From Rhodopseudomonas palustris (GTDB lineage Bacteria > Pseudomonadota > Alphaproteobacteria > Rhizobiales > Xanthobacteraceae), in contig NZ_CP140155.1 in the NCBI RefSeq assembly GCF_034479375.1, forward strand, positions 3,510,501-3,574,500: a stretch of 64,000 nucleotides of DNA, written 5' to 3'. The notes beneath the pieces were generated by a model. That model saw nothing but the letters and a program-made list of their open reading frames with translations, searched no databases and had not been told where the DNA came from. Positions 45,953 to 54,100 of the stretch are shown here, piece after piece. A program made the position numbers and the translations under genes. Position 1 is the stretch's first letter, and each line of letters begins with the position of its first letter.

Positions 45953-46924
45953 ATGTCCATGCCTGCATTGTTCAAGGGCCGCCTGTCGATCCCGGTGATC
46001 GGCTCGCCGCTGTTCATCATTTCGACGCCCGATCTGGTGATCGCGCAATGCAAGGCCGGCGTGGTCGGCTCGTTTCCCTCGCTGAATGCGCGGCCCGCGG
46101 CGCTGCTCGACGAGTGGCTGCATCGCATCAAGGAAGAGCTCGCCGCCCACGACAAGGCGCATCCGGAGCGCCCGTCGGCGCCGTTCGCCGTCAACCAGAT
46201 CGTGCACAAATCCAACAACCGGCTCGATGCCGATCTGGCGCTGTGCGAGAAGCACAAGGTGCCGATGCTGATCACTTCGCTCGGCGCCCGCGAGGAGCTG
46301 AACCAGGCCGCGCATAATTGGGGCGGCATCGTCTTCCACGACGTCATCAACCAGCGCTTCGCCCACAAGGCGGTGGAGAAGGGCGCCGACGGCCTGATCC
46401 TGGTCGCGGCCGGCGCCGGCGGCCATGCCGGCATGCAGTCTCCGTTCGCTTTCGTCACCGAGACGCGGAGCTGGTACGACGGCCCGGTCGCGCTGTCGGG
46501 GGCGATCGGCAACGGCCGCGCGATCCGCGCCGCCCGCGTGCTCGGCGCCGACTTCGCCTATATCGGCTCGGCCTTCATCGCCACCCAGGAAGCCAACGCG
46601 GTGCCGCGCTACAAGGAGATGATCACCACCTCCGGCGCCGACGACATCGTCTACTCCAACCTGTTCACCGGCGTGCACGGCAACTATCTGAAGCCGTCGA
46701 TCGTCGCCGCCGGGATGGACCCGGACAATCTCGAACAGTCCGATCCGACCAAGATGAACTTCGGCACCGACGAATCCGGCGAGCGCGCCAAGCCGAAGGC
46801 CTGGAAGGAAATCTGGGGCGCCGGTCAGGGCATCGGCAGCATCACCGGGATCGTGCCGGTCGCCGAAATGGTCGCGCGCTTCAAGCAGGAATACGACGAA
46901 GCGAACGATCCGCCGCTGGCGTAG
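45953..46924 (+). CDS. Nitronate monooxygenase (2-nitropropane dioxygenase family)
   Basis: 323 residues; ATG 45953 follows AGGAGA. FMN TIM barrel with PVIGSPLFIISTPDLVIAQC near the N-terminus, the FMN phosphate site GADGLILVAAGAGGHAG, and GADFAYIGSAFIATQEA. Oxidises alkyl nitronates such as propionate-3-nitronate, a detoxification role; the true substrate is uncertain, since the family also includes other flavin enzymes. Confidence 0.88.
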   Translation: MSMPALFKGRLSIPVIGSPLFIISTPDLVIAQCKAGVVGSFPSLNARPAALLDEWLHRIKEELAAHDKAHPERPSAPFAVNQIVHKSNNRLDADLALCEKHKVPMLITSLGAREELNQAAHNWGGIVFHDVINQRFAHKAVEKGADGLILVAAGAGGHAGMQSPFAFVTETRSWYDGPVALSGAIGNGRAIRAARVLGADFAYIGSAFIATQEANAVPRYKEMITTSGADDIVYSNLFTGVHGNYLKPSIVAAGMDPDNLEQSDPTKMNFGTDESGERAKPKAWKEIWGAGQGIGSITGIVPVAEMVARFKQEYDEANDPPLA

Positions 46925-46955
46925 TCGCGCCTCTCACCGAAGTCGCGGAGCCTCT

Positions 46956-47082
46956 TCCCTTCTCCCCTTGTGGGAGAAGGTGGCGCGGACCTCGTCCGCA
47001 CCGGATGAGGGGTCGCGTAGCGTGGCTTGCCCTCACCCGCCCGCGCCTCGCGCGGGCACCCTCTCCCACAAGGGGAGAGGGT
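46956..47082. repeat. Palindromic repeat, 'CCCTTCTCCCCTTGTGGGAGAAGG' family
   Basis: Arms at 46956-46980 and 47060-47082 (CCCTCTCCCACAAGGGGAGAG) are complementary with a few mismatches; inner CTCATCCGG-type segments complete a long hairpin. It lies between the monooxygenase and thioesterase genes. Confidence 0.8.
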
Positions 47083-47117
47083 CGACCAATGCCGGTGACG
47101 ATCGGACTTTGAAACCA

Positions 47118-47891
47118 ATGGACGCCATCTATCGCATCGACGGCAACGACATCGCGACCAGCGGCAACGCCGCCGGGCCCTGGGATCCGTCGATGCAGCA
47201 CGGCTCGCCGCCGTCGGCGCTGGTCGCGCATCTCGCCGAACAGATGCCGACGCCGGTGCCGATGCAGGTGGTGCGCGTCACGGTCGATCTGCTGCGCCCG
47301 GTGCCGGTCGGACCCCTGAGCTTCGAGACCGAGGTGCTGCGCGAGGGCCGCAAGATCCAGCTCTGCGCGGTGCGGCTGCTTTCCAAGGGCGTCGTGGTGG
47401 TGAACGCCAGCGTGCTCAAGATCCGCAACGCGCCGCCGGAGCTGCCGGACGACATCGAGCATCCGGCGCTCGACGTGCCGCTGCCCGACGACTGCCCGAC
47501 GCTCGACGTCGGCTTCACCCGCAATCCGTTCGTCGGCGGCATGTCGCTGCGCAAGGTGCGCGGCGGCTTCGGCGCGATCGGCCCGGGCGCGACCTGGTAT
47601 CGCGCCGACCGGCCGCTGATCGAGGGCCGGCCGACCTCGCCGCTGATGCGCGCGGTGATCGCCTCCGACTTCAGCAACGCCACCTCGTCGTTGCTGGACT
47701 TCAAGCACTGGATCTTCATCAACGCCGATCTCAACGTGTTTCTGGCGCGGCAGCCGGTCGGCGACTGGGTCCTGCTGAACTCGGAGATGTGGCTCGGCCC
47801 GGACGGCGCCGGCATCGCGTCGTCGCGGCTCGCCGACGTCACGGGTTACTTCGGCCGCGCGATCCAGAACCTGGTGATCGAGCCGCGCTGA
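47118..47891 (+). CDS. Acyl-CoA thioesterase-like protein (double hot-dog)
   Basis: 257 residues from ATG 47118. The layout matches the TesB-like/thioesterase-superfamily proteins with two hot-dog folds: N-terminal MQHGSPPSALVAHLAEQM with RVTVDLLRPVPVGPLSFETE, C-terminal WIFINADLNVFLARQPVGDW and LADVTGYFGRAIQNLVI. Probably hydrolyses or binds acyl-CoA in the cytoplasm; specificity is unknown. Confidence 0.82.
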   Translation: MDAIYRIDGNDIATSGNAAGPWDPSMQHGSPPSALVAHLAEQMPTPVPMQVVRVTVDLLRPVPVGPLSFETEVLREGRKIQLCAVRLLSKGVVVVNASVLKIRNAPPELPDDIEHPALDVPLPDDCPTLDVGFTRNPFVGGMSLRKVRGGFGAIGPGATWYRADRPLIEGRPTSPLMRAVIASDFSNATSSLLDFKHWIFINADLNVFLARQPVGDWVLLNSEMWLGPDGAGIASSRLADVTGYFGRAIQNLVIEPR

Positions 47892-48030
47892 GTAGTTCTA
47901 CGAAGTCCGCGACCGCAGGCTTAAACCTCGCGTTAACCATCTCCGGACCAACATTGGGCCGCCGTGACGCGGGCGCCTCGACGCTTCGATGCTGCCGCGC
48001 CGGCGCCTCGGCATCGAAGTGGACGCTGGC

Positions 48031-48285
48031 ATGTTGTACTCCGAAAAGACTCCCGCTTCTCTCGACGAGATCAGGGCCCGCGTGGCGCGCGCGCTGCACC
48101 GTCATCCGCTGTGCCGCGACGTGCGGTTCGAAATCGTCTCGACGCCGCGCACCCGCAAGGGCGGCAACTGGACGATCAGCATCCAGGCGGTCGCGCCCGA
48201 CGCATTGTGGGAAGCGTCCGAGATCGTCTCCGATATCCAGGAAGCCTACGAACTCGCCGTCGTCGCCGAAAGCCGGGCGGCCTGA
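48031..48285 (+). CDS. Small conserved-looking cytoplasmic protein
   Basis: 84 residues from ATG 48031 (98 if started at 47989). Soluble alpha/beta composition (SLDEIRARVARALHRHPLCR, NWTISIQAVAPDALWEASEI, VSDIQEAYELAVV), no signal peptide, no known domain. Codon use (G/C third positions) supports real coding. Confidence 0.55.
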   Translation: MLYSEKTPASLDEIRARVARALHRHPLCRDVRFEIVSTPRTRKGGNWTISIQAVAPDALWEASEIVSDIQEAYELAVVAESRAA

Positions 48286-48424
48286 CGACACGGCGGAACC
48301 GCAGCGTTCCAATGCCACGCGCCCGGCGCGGGCCGGCTCGACACCTGTATTCGGTGCCGGGCCATATTTCCTCTGCATTTATGCGCGACACGGACAGGCG
48401 TTCGTCACCGCGACGGAGACCAGC

Positions 48425-49225
48425 TTGACGAAAGCAGCGACCCTTCTGGCTCTGGTGTGCCTCCTGATCGCAGGCGCCTCGGCCGCCACCATCCTGGCGC
48501 GCGCCAGCGTGCCGGCCGCTGGAGTTCCGATCGCAAGCGCCGCGATGGCCGGGCCCGGAACCGGCGCGATCGCGATCCCGGTGAGCAACCGGGCGAACAA
48601 ATCCGACAAACTGGCGTCTGCGGCCACCGCGTCCGAACTGTCGCTGCCCGCGCTGCTGTCGTCCGAGCCGTTGGCGCCCGATCCGTTGGCGCCCGATCCG
48701 TCGGTGTCCGACCCCTCGGCCGAGGACGCCGCCGCGCCGAGCGTCGCAGGACAACAGAAGCCGATGCAACTGGCCTATGCCGCCGACGACGTCGGCGACC
48801 TTGCGGTCGGCGCGCTGCCCGATCCGGCCGACCATGCGGCCGGCGCGACGCCTGCCACCAAGCTGCCGCCAGTGATCGCCACCGCGCCGGCGCAGAAGCC
48901 GAAGCCGGCCGCCAAACCCAAGCCGCCGGCGCTGCTCAGCGACGCGTCGATCTCCCAGCTCCGCGGCCGGCTCAATTTGTCGTCGTCGCAGGAATATTAC
49001 TGGCCGTCGGTCGAGCAGGCGCTGCGCGCGATCGGCCGCAAGCTGCACGCCACCCGCACTGTCGCCGACAGCGGCCCGCCGCCGATCGATCCCGACAGCG
49101 CCGAAGTCCAGCAACTGAAATACGCCGCGATGCCGCTGCTGTTCCAGTTGCGCGAAGACCAGAAGCAGGAAGTCCGCAAACTCGCCCGCGCCATGGGCCT
49201 CGAGCAGGTCGCGCAGGCGATCTGA
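48425..49225 (+). CDS. Secreted protein with Pro/Ala linker, unknown function (TTG start)
   Basis: 266 residues. No ATG fits; TTG 48425 has GGAG 6 bases upstream and begins the signal peptide (LTKAATLLALVCLLIAGASA). The middle is low-complexity with a short PLAPDP repeat and a Lys/Pro stretch (AQKPKPAAKPKPPALL). The C-terminal 90 residues form a helical domain (ISQLRGRLNLSSSQEYYWPS, LREDQKQEVRKLARAMGLEQ), reminiscent of Spy/CpxP-like helical periplasmic proteins, but the similarity is weak. The frame is open further upstream but without coding character. Confidence 0.6.
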   Translation: MTKAATLLALVCLLIAGASAATILARASVPAAGVPIASAAMAGPGTGAIAIPVSNRANKSDKLASAATASELSLPALLSSEPLAPDPLAPDPSVSDPSAEDAAAPSVAGQQKPMQLAYAADDVGDLAVGALPDPADHAAGATPATKLPPVIATAPAQKPKPAAKPKPPALLSDASISQLRGRLNLSSSQEYYWPSVEQALRAIGRKLHATRTVADSGPPPIDPDSAEVQQLKYAAMPLLFQLREDQKQEVRKLARAMGLEQVAQAI

Positions 49226-49275
49226 GCTGAACTCGGCGACCGTTGCTCGAAAGAGAGTCGCGTTCCCTCTTGCGG

Positions 49276-49295
49276 CGTCATTGCCGGGCTCGACC
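49276..49295. repeat. Left half of an IS-interrupted palindromic repeat, with left target duplication
   Basis: GGCGTCATTGCCGG is followed by GGCTCGACC at 49287-49295. The sequence continues at 50708 with the same GGCTCGACC, so removal of the IS and one 9-mer restores a normal palindromic unit. Confidence 0.8.
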
Positions 49296-50707
49296 CTACG
49301 AGATTCACACATCTGGCCTTAGCTTCCAGCCTGCGAGCATGGCTCTGAGGGATTGGAGGCCGTGGAGGATCACGATGGGGCCTGGCTTGCCGTAGTAGCC
49401 GGTCCATCCGCCAAGGCGGGCGCAGATCCAACTGGCGTAGGCGAGTGATCCTGGCGGATGCGGGTTTTTCTGTTTCGCGGTGCTGCCCTCCAGTGTTCGG
49501 CAGATGGTTTGGAGCGCCGGCTCATCGTCGGGGTCGAACGTGTCCTGCATCGGCCGGCCGGCTGCACCATCGCGTTCACGCACCATCTGCAGCACCTGGA
49601 TCGCGGCGATCAGAGTCGCGGTGGTCAGGTTCTCGAACGGTCCGCCCTCGGCGATACGCACCGCTTCGATGTCGAAGCCCTTGGTCTTCATCAGGCGGAA
49701 GACTTGCTCGATGGTCCAGCGCTGGCGATAGAACCTGGTGATCAGCAGAGCTTGCGCCAGCGTCGTCACCTCGTGCGTCGTCAGCAGACGCCAATGCACC
49801 GGCGCCACCGAGGGCGGCGGATCGATCTCGCGCGCTTCCACCAAGGTCAGCGTCACGCTCTTGGGCAGATGCGCCGCTTCGGCCGGATGGTTGCGCTTGG
49901 GTCGCTTCAAGGTGATCTCGCGGGCACGAAGCGCCAGCGTCACCCGACGCGCCGACCGGCCCGGATTAGCCGGCAGATCGATGGTCTCGCGGCCAAGCTC
50001 GGCCACCTGAGCCATGCAGTCGTACAGCCTGCCGCCGCCTTCCAGAGCGCGATCATGATGGGCGCGGATCAACAGTTCGGTTTCTGCCGGCCGGCAGGCG
50101 AACTCATCGTAGATGTCGCCTTCGCGGTCGGCGATGACGGTCACGCAAGCTGCGCCCGCGGCGACCAGACCGGCCGCCGCCCTGGTCGCATCGAGCCAGC
50201 GTCGGCTTTCCTTGTCGGCGAACGGCCGTTTGGCACACAGCCGTTTGGTGCCGCCGACGCGGCTGAGAAACACCGCATCGACAAGCCCGAGCAATGCGCC
50301 ATCGGCGGCATCGACGGCGATCGTCGGGTGCAGGTTCAAGCTGCACAGCTTGCCGTCATCGCGCAGCGTCGTGGTGTCCTGGATCGCCAGAATGTGGCGG
50401 CCCTCGACCAGCCCGGCGGTGCGCGCCCTGGCATGCGCCACCATCTCCTGTGGCGTCACTCGGGGATTACGCAGAAACCGGGTGAAGCGGATCTCGCCCG
50501 CACGATCTCCGCCGACCCGGCGCACGCTGATCCCCGCGCGACCGACGTCGACCAGCCGAGCCAGCAAGCAGGCCCCCCTTTTTCCAGGCGCCGGTCACCG
50601 AACCGTCCCAAACCAACGTCCATCTGCTCCTCCTCAGATCTCGACCACTATCGAGTCAGAGAAAGCTGCCGCCCGCAACAGCCAAAGCAGATGTGTGAAT
50701 GTCGTAG
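49296..50707 (-). mobile_element. IS4 family (IS50 group) insertion sequence, 1412 bp
   Basis: Terminal inverted repeats of about 20 bp with one mismatch: left end CTACGAGATTCACACATCTG, right end (complement) CTACGACATTCACACATCTG. Direct 9-bp duplications GGCTCGACC flank it at 49287-49295 and 50708-50716, the length made by IS50-type elements. It carries one transposase gene on the minus strand. It inserted into a palindromic repeat, not into a gene. Confidence 0.92.
49305..50623 (-). pseudogene. IS4/IS50-type transposase, frameshifted near its N-terminus
   Basis: The expected start is ATG 50623 (GGAGGAG just upstream), giving MDVGLGRFGDRRLEKGG, but a shift at the A5G6 run (50573-50583) is needed to enter the long frame ending at 49305. 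The long frame has the DDE triad: Asp in IQDTTTLRDDG, Asp in TVIADREGDIYDEF, and the YREK signature Y-2-R-3-E-6-K in YRQRWTIEQVFRLMK. One added G in the run would restore the frame. Either the gene is broken, or expression uses slippage at the homopolymer, or this is a sequencing error; a TTG start at 50567 would give a 420-residue truncated form. The stop lies within the left inverted repeat. Confidence 0.8.
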
Positions 50708-50836
50708 GGCTCGACCCGGCGATCCATCCTCTTCGCATAAACTTCTCCATGGCGCGCTTCGCGCGCGATGGATGCGCGGGCCTTCGCCGCGCCGAAGCGG
50801 CTTCGGCCCCGCAGGCGGGTCAAGCCCGCGCATGAC
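50708..50836. repeat. Right half of the IS-interrupted repeat plus adjoining arm
   Basis: Begins with the right target duplication, continues CCGGCGATCCATCC, and ends with GGGTCAAGCCCGCGCATGACG, the complementary outer arm of the CGTCATGCCCGG-type family. Confidence 0.7.
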
Positions 50837-50852
50837 GAATGGGGACTCTCTC

Positions 50853-50978
50853 GTTCGTCATTCCGGGGCGCCGCGCAGCGGCGAACCCGGAATCTCGAGC
50901 CGTTCATCTTGCCTCCGCGCAACAACCTCTGGATTCCGGGTTCGCGCAGCTTCGCTGCGCGCCCCGGAATGACGAACG
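50853..50978. repeat. Palindromic repeat 'CGTTCGTCATTCCGGGGCGC'
   Basis: Outer arms CGTTCGTCATTCCGGGGCGC and its complement at 50959-50978; inner arms GAACCCGGAATC and GATTCCGGGTTC. A shorter relative is at 13199-13230. Confidence 0.85.
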
Positions 50979-51009
50979 CGAGGTGGGCGCGCGACGCCGG
51001 GCTCATCAC

Positions 51010-51130
51010 CATGAGGGCCGAGGTTGTGCCCGTCTCTATGGTTCGAGACGCATCGCTGCGCGATGCTCCTCACCATGAGGGGCTGAGTCCGTGCAACCTC
51101 ATGGGTCGAGACGCCCCGGCTCGGCAGCGC
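51010..51130. repeat. Palindromic repeats 'ATGGTTCGAGACGC...CTCCTCACCATGAGG'
   Basis: Two head-to-tail units each contain a TCGAGACG core and a CTCACC/CATGAG edge, as at 13054-13093. Together with the preceding units they fill the whole 425 bp between the IS and the next gene; no coding sequence is seen. Confidence 0.6.
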
Positions 51131-51132
51131 CC

Positions 51133-54100
51133 TCACCCCAGATCGATCAGATATTGCAGCGCCGACCGGCTCGGCATGAAGAAGTAGCCGCCGCCTTTCA
51201 CCGTGACGTAGCTGTGGATGCCGTGCAGGGTCAGCGGGCCGGCGGCGGTCGGGATGGTGAAGACGCGCTTCTCCGCCGGATCGTCGGGCGCCGACGAGAT
51301 GATCGGGTCCGGCTCGTCGCTGAGGCCGTGGAACGACGGCGACGACACCCAGCTCTGCTGCACCAGTTCGAACTGGCGCTCGACGTCGGCGCAGACCGCG
51401 ACGAACAGCAGGCCCTTTTCCGGCTTGCCGTCGCCCTGCCCGGTTTCGAACGAGCGGCCGCGACGCAGCAGCCGGTGTCGCGCGGTCAGTTGCTGCTGCG
51501 TCGGATCGTCGGGCTGCAGGCTGTCGCGCGGATTGGCGCGGCGGATATGCGCACCGAACGGACAATGCAGCCCCTGCGGATCGTCCTGGCCGTAGGCGAA
51601 GTCGTTGTCGCGGTCGTAGGGATCGCGCACGTCGCTGCGCGATTTGCCGCGGCGGGTGTTGAAGGTGGTCGAATTCGGCTTGTCGACCAGCGGCACGCCG
51701 TTGCGCCAGCGCCCCATCATCTTCGCCGCCACCCACTCGGCGCTCGGCGTCTCGCCGATCACCGCCGCGAGGTCGCGATATTTCGACAGCTCCTGCGCCT
51801 TGGCTTCGGTGAACGCCCTGAAGCCGTCGACGTCCTGCACGAACTGGCGGATCGCCAGAAAAGTCCCGTTGCGGCCGAAATCGCGCACCGGCTTCGCCGG
51901 CGTGTCGGAGCGGAAATTCGGAAACCGGCTGGGCAGCGCGTCCGGCAGGATCGGCAGATGATTGGCCGGATCGGAACGGCTCGCCACCGTGGCGCTCGGC
52001 GGGAAGTAGCCCTGATTGTTGCGATAGCCGAGGATGAATTCGCCGGGCTCGACGATGTCGCGGTCCGCTACGCCCTTGGCGAAACGCTGGGTGCCCTTGA
52101 TCACCGGCTGCGAGATGCCGTCGACGAAACCGAAATGTTCGTAGAGGAGCGAGGTCGTGGGCTCGCCGTCGACGTCGACGGTCGGCGGGCTGGTCTCGAC
52201 CACGTAGCGCAGCGCGTCGCGGCCGCCGAGCAATGCGGCGTGCTGGTCGAGCGCGGCGCGGCAGACCTCGGGCGAATGGCCGTAGACGAACAGCGCCGCG
52301 TCGGCCGCGGCGACGTCGTCGTTGCCGTCCAGCGCGGCATCGGCCCAGTCCCAGTGCTGCGGCCCCGACGGGCCGGTGTCGCGCAGGATGTTGGCGCGCT
52401 GCGACATGCCGATGTTGAACGCGGTCGGAAACGTCGTCAGCCCGTCATTGGCGTTACGCGCCGGCAGTCCGAGCCGCGCCAGACCCTGCGCCGAGAACGC
52501 CACGAAGGTCGCGACATTGTGCGGAGCGTCGCCGCCGGTGAACGGCCTATCGCCGAAGGTGATGGCGCCGACCGCGGGGCGCGGCGCCGACGGATCCTGC
52601 AGCAGCCCCGCCTCCGGCATGATGGCGCGCAGCCACGCCTTGCCGGCGGCCCGGTCCGCGGGAAGCCGCAGCAGCGCGGTCGCGGTGTAGGGCAACTGGC
52701 CCATCGCGCGGAACACCAGCGCCTGCACCTCGGGCGTCTCGATCGCGTAGTCCGGCCGCGTCATCGAGCCGAAGCAGTCGAGCCAGGCCTGCGCGGCGCT
52801 GTCGGTCGCGGCGCGGACCAGGCCGTCGTGGATCATCGCGTTGCGGCGGATCTCGTCGGTGGTGAGCCGGGGATAGCGGTTGAACCAGAACTGCGTCGGC
52901 ACCTGCTGCCGACGGACCCAGCGCTTGAAGCGGTCGCCGTCCTGGGCGCCGTCGAGGATCAGGAAGCGGGTGCGCGGAAAGCCGACGCCGTTGCTCCACG
53001 CAGCCGACTGGCCGGCATGGGCCTTCATCACGAAGTCTTCGAGATAGCTCTCCCAGCTACCGTCGTAATTGGCGAGGAAGATCAGCTTGTCGGTGCCGGG
53101 CGGCCGGAACCATTTCGCCTTGTGGATGGTGCCCATGTTGAGCACGAAGCCGGGGCGATACCAATGCGTCACCAGCTCCTTGATGCCCCACAGCGACAAC
53201 GCCAGCGTCAGCTTCCTGAACCAGCCGGGCTTGAGCGCGGTGACCGCGGTGATGTGGTTCTGAATGAAGCCGGGATGGTTCTCGCTGGCGGCGATCTCGC
53301 GGACCTTGGCGAGATCCGGATCGCTGTCGTCGGGGACGTCGCCGGATTCGTAGTAGTTCAGCACCAGCAGGAACAGCCCGCCGAGCGCCGCGAGCATCAG
53401 CGCCACCAGCAAAATCCCGCCGACCAAAGCGAGCGCGATGCGGCCGATATAGGCGGCGTCCGAATACGGCTCGATCGCGAAATAGATCGCCTGGCTGGCG
53501 ATCAGCACCAGCGCGATCACGATCGCGCCGACCCAGCGGAAGGTCGGTGAGCCCAGCAGCGACAGCAGCGAGTCGGTGCCGGAGCGCGGCACCCAGTCGG
53601 AGATCGCCAGCCGCCTCCGGCTCGGCCGGATCAGATATCGGGTGAACGCCGCGCCGCGCGCGAACAGCGCCTGCAGCCGCGCCTTGCGCGGCGAATCCGG
53701 CGACTGGTCGATGGTTCGCTTCAGCTCGGGGTCCTGCCGGATCAGCTTGCGGACATAGCCGAGCGCCACCATCGCGCGGCTGCCGAGGCAGGCGTGGTTT
53801 TCGAGATAGTCCTCGATCGCGTCCTGGGCGAATTGCGCCAGCTCGCGCTGCCGGATGATATCGGCGACGGCGAATTCCGGCGTGCCGTTGAAGTTCAGTC
53901 CGATCGCGCCCCATGGCCGGGTCTGCAGGTCGAGCATGTTGTCGCGGAGAATGTCGGCGAGCGCCGCGCCGGCGGTCGCCTCGGCCTGCGCGAAGATCGG
54001 CGCCAGCCATTGCTCCGCCTCACGCACCACGGCGCGGATCGCGCCGTCGGGCGTGCCGTCGACATTGAGCTCGAGCAACAGATGCGGCGCGGGCTGCTCC

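Noticed and set aside
47789..48424. Upstream extension of the secreted protein gene at 48425
   Set aside because: The frame is open but overlaps the thioesterase 3' end and the small gene at 48031 in other frames; TTG 48425 with GGAG and signal peptide is the better start.
51091..53550. Plus-strand open frame of over 800 codons opposite the P450-DyP gene
   Set aside because: Begins in repeats, Arg/Ala-rich with no motifs, and lies opposite a frame with intact heme motifs.
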